In this document: positions 1-7,318 of the stretch, one piece after another
Position numbering within the stretch: position 1 is the first letter of the stretch
How the letters are laid out: each line of letters begins with the position of its first letter
DNA from: an uncultured Gardnerella sp.
Lineage (GTDB): Bacteria; Actinomycetota; Actinomycetes; Actinomycetales; Bifidobacteriaceae
Length of the DNA stretch: 7,318 nucleotides
Direction of reading: 5' to 3'
Assembly (NCBI GenBank): GCA_947252975.1
Contig: CAMXWX010000051.1
Coordinates: forward strand, 1 to 7,318
The notes under the pieces: generated by a model
The model's input: the letters and a program-made list of their open reading frames with translations, nothing else
Databases searched by the model: none
What the model was told of the DNA's origin: nothing
Position numbers and translations under genes: made by a program

Positions 1-1152
1 GGTCAATACTCCACTGGCACTCCTGAAGAAGCGTTGACTTTCTATATTCACCGTTATCTTGATTTGAAGATTAAGCTTGATCTTTTTGCTAAGCGCTTAG
101 AAGCTTCCAATGTAAAAGCAAAAGAAATTGACGAAACGCTTAATACTTTGAAAGCTGAATTGGAAAATCCTGCTGCCGTAGGCGATATTGCTGCTTTACG
201 TGCGCGACACGCCGAATTGACTGCAAAAGGTAATGAAAAGAAGGAAGCAATCGCTAAAGCTCGAAAAGAAGCTCTGGAAAAAGCTTTGAAAGAGCGTACA
301 AATATTGTAGAACGTGCAGAATTGTTAGTAGCGCAAATGAATGAATCTACTAATTGGCGTGAATTAAACGATAAGCTACGTGCTTTATTTGACGAATGGC
401 AGGAGCATCAGCGTACTACTATTCACTTGAATAAGTCTGATGCCGATGCTTTGTGGCAGCGTTTTTCAAAGGCTCGTTCTGCATTCTCTCAGGCTCGCAA
501 TTCTTGGGTTAAAGAACGTGAGCACGTGCGTAATACTGCTAAGCAGCTTAAGGAAGCTATTATTGCAGAAGCTGAAAGCTTAAAAGATTCAAAAGATTGG
601 CGTGAAACTTCTATGAAGTTCAATGCTTTGATGGATCGTTGGAAGAAAGCTGGCAATGCTGGCCGCCAGCACGATGATGCTTTGTGGGCTAAGTTCCGCG
701 AAGCTGCTGATGCTTTCTATCATGCTCGTCAAAATGACCGTGAAAAGGTTAATGCTGGAGAACACGAAAATCTTGCTAAGAAGGAAGCTTTGCTCGTAAA
801 AGCAGAGGCTTTGTTGCCAGTAGAAAATGAAGAAGCTGCTAAGAAAGCTCGTAAGGCTTTGTCTCAGATTCAGGAAGAATGGGATGCTATTGGTTTCGTT
901 CCTCGTGAAGATATGCGTCGTATTGAGTCTCGCTTAAACGACGTTGATAAAAAGATTAAGGCTGTTGAAGAAGCTGCTTGGCGTGAGGCTGATCCTGAAG
1001 CTAACGCTCGTAAGTCCAGTTTTGCTTTACAGTTGGAAGCACAACTAGAAGAGCTTAACGCTGCTATTGCTAAGGAAACCGATAATAAGCGTAAAGCTAA
1101 GTTGGAAGCTGAAAAGGCTACTAAAGAGCAGTGGTTGAACGCTGTTAAATAA
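1..1152 (+). CDS. DUF349 domain protein, 5' end outside window (partial)
   Basis: The reading frame is open from base 1 through the TAA at 1150-1152, giving 383 visible residues. A TTG at 34 can be read as a start, but the 11 codons before it are open and read naturally (GQYSTGTPEEA), so it is most likely an internal leucine. The protein is almost wholly helical and rich in Lys, Glu and Ala. Counting from the TTG codon, three DUF349-like modules repeat about every 80 residues: roughly 107-166 (ALWQRFSKARSAF), 188-238 (ALWAKFREAADAFY) and a more diverged one at 255-316 (EEWDAIGFVPREDMRRI). A coiled coil is likely at 15-90 and again at 330-368. There is no signal peptide or membrane segment in the visible part, so a cytoplasmic location is inferred. 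DUF349 has no function I can state with confidence. The gene converges on mrp and ends at a shared terminator. Family assignment is firm; role is unknown. Confidence 0.88.
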   Translation, partial: GQYSTGTPEEALTFYIHRYLDLKIKLDLFAKRLEASNVKAKEIDETLNTLKAELENPAAVGDIAALRARHAELTAKGNEKKEAIAKARKEALEKALKERTNIVERAELLVAQMNESTNWRELNDKLRALFDEWQEHQRTTIHLNKSDADALWQRFSKARSAFSQARNSWVKEREHVRNTAKQLKEAIIAEAESLKDSKDWRETSMKFNALMDRWKKAGNAGRQHDDALWAKFREAADAFYHARQNDREKVNAGEHENLAKKEALLVKAEALLPVENEEAAKKARKALSQIQEEWDAIGFVPREDMRRIESRLNDVDKKIKAVEEAAWREADPEANARKSSFALQLEAQLEELNAAIAKETDNKRKAKLEAEKATKEQWLNAVK

Positions 1153-1172
1153 TTAGTTTTATAACTAACTAA

Positions 1173-1217
1173 AAGTATGGGGTCGCTTGATTTTAAGCAA
1201 CCCCATACTTATTTTTT
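1173..1217 (+). terminator. Rho-independent terminator, probably bidirectional
   Basis: The arms 1173-1188 and 1195-1210 form a 16-bp stem with one mismatch, C1184 opposite A1199, around a 6-nt loop (GATTTT). The run TTTTTT at 1212-1217 follows on the plus strand, 21 bases after the DUF349 stop codon, so this is a canonical intrinsic terminator for that gene. Read on the minus strand the mismatch becomes a U-G wobble, so the stem is fully paired. It lies about 34 bases after the mrp stop and is followed by a weaker T-rich stretch (TTTTAGTTAGTT). I therefore infer that it ends both convergent units. Confidence 0.92.
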
Positions 1218-1243
1218 CGGCTGTATTTTAAGCTTTATTTGCT

Positions 1244-2371
1244 TTAAGAGTTTTTTATTAAAGATTTAGCTAAATGAATAAAAGTATTAGCTAAATTAGA
1301 ATCTGCCAATTTTCCATCTTCGGTTAGAACAGCAGGTCTCCCTGCTTCACCAGTTTCTCTAAGCGCAGGATCTAAAGGAAGTTGAGCTAAAAGAGGCACA
1401 TTAGTGTCAAGAGCGTTACAAAGTTGTTCGCTTACTCTCCTTCCTCCTCCTGAACCAAATAATTCTAAGCGCTCGCCGTTATTTTCAAACCAGCTCATGT
1501 TCTCAACAACTCCGCGAACTTTTACAGGAATTTGCAAAGCCATAAGACCTGACCTAACTGCTACATCTGATGCGCTAGGCTGTGGAGTTGTTACTACAAC
1601 AAGCTCTACGTTTGGTAAGGATTGCGCTACAGCTAATGCCATATCTCCTGTGCCTGGAGCTAAATCAAGAAGTAAAACATCAGGGTTGCCCCACCAAACA
1701 TCTGAAAGAAACTGCTCTAAAGAACGTTGTAATCGTGGTCCTCTCCACAAAATAGCACGATCAGTTCCAGCAAACATTCCAATAGAAATAAGCTTTACTC
1801 CCCAAGCAACTACAGGCATAAGCATTCCGTTTAAATTTGTTGGTTGAGAATTAACTCCAAACATTCGCGGTAAAGAAAAGCCGTAAATATCGGCGTCAAT
1901 AGCTGCAGTATCGTAACCTAATGCTGCAAAAGTTGCAGCTAAATTAGCAGTTATAGAAGATTTTCCAACTCCGCCTTTCCCAGAAGCTATAGCAAAAATT
2001 CTCGTGCGAGTGCCAGCTTTATTAAATGGATTTTCTTTGCGTTCAGCTTTTAAATCTGCAACCAACTTTTCTAATTTAGTTTTACTCATTGCAGTAGCGT
2101 TAACGTGCGGTATGAGTATTGCTTGAGGATATTTAGATATAGCTTCTTGAACTCGTCCTGTAATTACTTCCGCAAGAGGGCAATTTGGCACAGTAAGTTC
2201 AAGATTTATCTCTACATCATAAGCAAACTTTGTTGTATCAATGGTTTCAGCTTTCTTTATCACATGCACTCCGGTTACCATATTTAATTCGGTAACAGAG
2301 CGACCTAATTCTGGATCAATAACGCTACCCAGCAAATCGTAAACTTGTTTTTCGAGTTCACTTGTATTCAT
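1244..2371 (-). CDS. mrp: Mrp/ApbC (NBP35-like) P-loop ATPase, putative Fe-S cluster carrier
   Basis: This is a 375-residue protein, the usual length for the family. An N-terminal MIP18/DUF59 domain spans about residues 3-95 and keeps its conserved cysteine at C64 (VPNCPL). The ParA/MinD-type ATPase domain runs from about 124 to 370. It has the deviant Walker A GKGGVGKS at 131-138, with signature lysine K132 and K137, the DADIYGFS motif at 159-166, and a switch II motif DLAPGTGD at 236-243, where many relatives have DxPPGTGD. The family binds and passes on Fe-S clusters in the cytoplasm as a dimer, using a CxxC near the C terminus. Here the equivalent loop reads NMSWFENNGER, two residues shorter and without cysteines. 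Only C64 and C318 remain in the protein, so the carrier role is less certain than the family membership. The ATG lies 3 bp after the ligA stop, with a ribosome binding site inside ligA. Confidence 0.93.
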   Translation of the reverse strand: MNTSELEKQVYDLLGSVIDPELGRSVTELNMVTGVHVIKKAETIDTTKFAYDVEINLELTVPNCPLAEVITGRVQEAISKYPQAILIPHVNATAMSKTKLEKLVADLKAERKENPFNKAGTRTRIFAIASGKGGVGKSSITANLAATFAALGYDTAAIDADIYGFSLPRMFGVNSQPTNLNGMLMPVVAWGVKLISIGMFAGTDRAILWRGPRLQRSLEQFLSDVWWGNPDVLLLDLAPGTGDMALAVAQSLPNVELVVVTTPQPSASDVAVRSGLMALQIPVKVRGVVENMSWFENNGERLELFGSGGGRRVSEQLCNALDTNVPLLAQLPLDPALRETGEAGRPAVLTEDGKLADSNLANTFIHLAKSLIKNS

Positions 2372-2374
2372 CCG

Positions 2375-5164
<2,790 letters not shown>

Positions 5165-5201
5165 TCAGCTGTTGCTTTATATAGATTATGTCACTTACCA
5201 T

Positions 5202-7318
5202 TTACGCATTTAATGAACGTAAGAACTGTGATTGTACTGCACCTTCACAATCGTCATTCAGTGACATTCGAATATGTGCTACACACAAAGTTCTTGCAAT
5301 TACAAACATTCCATCGTCAACAGTTAGCTTTGCAGCTTTTCCAATAATATGATTTGCTTCAATATTAGGCCAGACAGGAATATCGTCACTCATAAAGCAA
5401 TGTCTAACATCATCCATACTAGTAGGAGCTTTATAACACTGCGAGCGCATTCGTGATAATAATTCTTCTAGTTCCATTTGTAGCGGTTCTATTCTTCCTG
5501 GAGCTAAATAGTCTGCCATTCGGTAAGCGCTTGCTGCCAGAGTGAACTTGTCTTGCATCCAAGCTGCATAAGCTAATCTATAGTATGCGAATGCTGCGTC
5601 GTCTTTGTCTAATGCGACTCGAAGTGCGTTTAGACATGCTGCTACTGTTGACGTCCAATCTTCTTGTTGCGATAATGCTGCTGCAAGTCGCAAATGCGAT
5701 AATGCGTATGTTGGAGCGTATGAAACCATTGTGTTTAAATGTTTTAACGCCGCATCATATTGATGTAGTTGTGAGAGCAAATCTGCTAATTCCATGTGGG
5801 CGTAGAATAATCCGTCTGGAATAAGTAGTGTTTGCTCGTCTGGTGTTGCGAATAAGCGGTTGTACACTATTCGTTCTGCATATGAATTAAAGTAACGTGG
5901 CACAGCATTATCTATTGTGAACATGGTGTCAAATTTTGCAATATTGTTCTCATAAGATTCTAATGCTTGTTTAATGTCGCCCTCTATGAGTTGTTCTTGG
6001 GCGTGTATGCGCATATCTCTTATATTTTGAGATGCTTTGAAATGAAGTTCCGGTATTGTAGTTTCGTCAATAAGTGAACGAGTTACTATATCTGCTTGGT
6101 TGTTAAGCTCTGGGTCGCCAATTTGTTCGATGATATTCATTGCTTCACGAGCTTTTTCAGCTGTTGTTAGCAATGGTTGTGAAGCAATATGATGAAAATC
6201 GGCGACTGCTTGCTGTAGCAAGTCTTCTCGTTGTATAGAAAGACCTTTAGCATGTTCTGTTCCGAGTATTTCTTCTTGTTCTTCGTTAAATAGTGTGTCT
6301 GAAAACTCTGGCTCTTCCTGTGCGCCGTTAGGCGAGAAGCAAGTGTCATGCAAATCGAATGATGGTTCTACAGTGTTAAGCTTGCAATTTTCGTTTAAGC
6401 TTATACGCGCGTTAGATTTTTTGTAGAATTCTATAGGATTTTGTAATCCGTGCGAGCGAATATGTTTTACGAAATTGTCACGTTCGAAAGTGACGGTCAT
6501 TAAAGTTCGCACTTCTGGCGGTTCGCTAAATGCTGCTAAAGGATTTGTGTTATTTGTGTTGTTTGCGTTGTTTTCATTGTTTCCGACTTCCATCGCGCTT
6601 GTTAAATCATCACTATGCTCATCTACTAATGATTGCGCAGCTTCTACAACATCAGCAAACGGTAGGTGTTGCAAATCTTGCAACTTAGAAGGGTCACCAT
6701 GAATGTCTCCATCTTTTGGCTCACCTTTTTCGTGCGTACTATTGTTATCAATTCTATTTAGTGCTCTTAGCGTACGATTTAGTAGATTGCTAATAGCGCT
6801 ATCTTGTGCAGCAACCATTTCTTCTAAACCTATAGAGTCAAGTCTAATAGAAACTTGCTGTATTTTATCGCTAATACCAAAAGCGAGAGTTGCAAGCATA
6901 ATTCCAATTCTCAAATTGTAATTTACTGAAATATTGGACTTTTCGCTATCGCTATACTCATGCCACTTATTTTTATGAGTATCGTAGATACTTCTTGGCA
7001 TTAGTGATGATCCTGTTGCTGTAAAAGCTAATGCAACTTTCCCATCTCCTAAATTAGAGCGAAAATCTGCATCAAAACGGAACGGTAAATACAAGCTACG
7101 AATAAGTTCAGCTAAAGATTGGCGATACAACCACTCTCCTGCTTCAGTCTGTTTTAAATACGATGCAGACTGTTGGCACTTGCGAGCTTTGCGCCATAAA
7201 TGCATTAATGGGCGAATACAGTCATCTTGCGTAGGATCTCCGAAACTTTGCATTCCTAAATCTTCGCTAGCAATAAAAGCTGGATCTTCAATAAATGAGT
7301 TATCGATAGCACAAATGC
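5202..7318 (-). CDS. Large TPR-containing protein of unknown function, 5' end outside window (partial)
   Basis: The frame is open from the right edge to the TAA at 5204-5202, giving 704 visible residues. The ATG at 7253 is probably internal. The 21 codons before it are open and protein-like (ICAIDNSFIEDPAFIASEDL), and no well-placed ribosome binding site precedes it. Numbering from that Met, an N-terminal globular part (about 12-160) mixes helices with likely strands (GKVALAFTATG; NYNLRIGIMLATLAFGI) and matches no family I recognise. A polar linker (165-245) carries an Asn-rich tract. Helical segments follow at 340-445, then three consecutive TPR units at about 483-516, 517-550 and 551-585, with the usual small/large alternation (for example LADLLSQLHQYDAALKHL). 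A Cys-containing tail of about 95 residues ends the protein. No clear signal peptide or membrane helix is visible. TPRs usually mediate protein-protein contacts; the partner is unknown. The stop lies 52 bp before ligA, suggesting a shared transcript. Confidence 0.85.
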   Translation of the reverse strand, partial: ICAIDNSFIEDPAFIASEDLGMQSFGDPTQDDCIRPLMHLWRKARKCQQSASYLKQTEAGEWLYRQSLAELIRSLYLPFRFDADFRSNLGDGKVALAFTATGSSLMPRSIYDTHKNKWHEYSDSEKSNISVNYNLRIGIMLATLAFGISDKIQQVSIRLDSIGLEEMVAAQDSAISNLLNRTLRALNRIDNNSTHEKGEPKDGDIHGDPSKLQDLQHLPFADVVEAAQSLVDEHSDDLTSAMEVGNNENNANNTNNTNPLAAFSEPPEVRTLMTVTFERDNFVKHIRSHGLQNPIEFYKKSNARISLNENCKLNTVEPSFDLHDTCFSPNGAQEEPEFSDTLFNEEQEEILGTEHAKGLSIQREDLLQQAVADFHHIASQPLLTTAEKAREAMNIIEQIGDPELNNQADIVTRSLIDETTIPELHFKASQNIRDMRIHAQEQLIEGDIKQALESYENNIAKFDTMFTIDNAVPRYFNSYAERIVYNRLFATPDEQTLLIPDGLFYAHMELADLLSQLHQYDAALKHLNTMVSYAPTYALSHLRLAAALSQQEDWTSTVAACLNALRVALDKDDAAFAYYRLAYAAWMQDKFTLAASAYRMADYLAPGRIEPLQMELEELLSRMRSQCYKAPTSMDDVRHCFMSDDIPVWPNIEANHIIGKAAKLTVDDGMFVIARTLCVAHIRMSLNDDCEGAVQSQFLRSLNA
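6543..6583 (-). repeat. AAC/AAT-rich low-complexity tract encoding Asn repeats
   Basis: On the minus strand, AAC and AAT codons interspersed with single Glu, Ala and Thr codons encode NNENNANNTNNTN, about residues 225-237 of the TPR protein numbered from the ATG at 7253. It sits in a polar linker between the N-terminal domain and the helical repeats. The units are imperfect (mostly Asn-Asn-X), so it is a degenerate in-frame trinucleotide tract, likely a flexible spacer. Confidence 0.75.

Noticed and set aside
1404..1847. 147-codon plus-strand open frame opposite mrp
   Set aside because: It lies wholly antisense to a clear P-loop ATPase gene, is rich in Ser, Thr and Pro with no recognisable motif, and has no ribosome binding site that I can see.
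5585..5824. 79-codon plus-strand open frame with a Leu-rich, membrane-like stretch
   Set aside because: It is antisense to the TPR repeats. The Leu/Met-rich content is what the complement of Ala/His/Asn-rich helices gives, and nothing else supports a gene.
6167..6349. 60-codon minus-strand open frame overlapping the TPR gene in another frame
   Set aside because: It sits inside the long TPR reading frame, and its composition (Lys, Asn, Tyr-rich, no motif) looks like an out-of-frame shadow.

Overview
The window looks like chromosomal core sequence from an AT-rich member of the Bifidobacteriaceae. Gardnerella is my best guess. The basis is the protein features: an actinobacterial-type Mrp without the CxxC motif, an unusually long NAD+-dependent DNA ligase, a DUF349 protein, and AT-rich codon use that is uniform across all genes. 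The genus is inferred by eye, not from a search. I see no mobile element, phage gene, CRISPR array, tRNA or rRNA.

Layout. A DUF349 coiled-coil protein runs rightward from the left edge and ends at 1152. Its 5' end lies outside the window. A 91-bp gap follows (1153-1243) and holds a strong hairpin terminator that can serve both strands. The rest is three genes on the minus strand. In transcription order they are a large TPR-containing protein of unknown function (right edge to 5202, 5' end outside the window), ligA (5149 to 2375) and an Mrp/ApbC-type P-loop ATPase (2371 to 1244). The gaps are 52 bp and 3 bp, so ligA and mrp are almost certainly co-transcribed, and the TPR gene probably shares their operon. 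The convergent DUF349 gene is a separate unit. No stretch over 300 bases lacks a gene.

Function. LigA seals nicks in replication and repair. Mrp belongs to the family of Fe-S cluster carriers and related ATPases. The TPR protein is probably a protein-protein interaction platform. No single pathway joins them, and the arrangement reads as a housekeeping operon. The points of most interest are the large insertions in the LigA helix-hairpin-helix region, a possible sliding-clamp-binding peptide in the LigA N-terminal extension, the missing metal-binding cysteines in Mrp, and an uncharacterised N-terminal domain in the TPR protein. I do not see a convincing new multi-gene system here.
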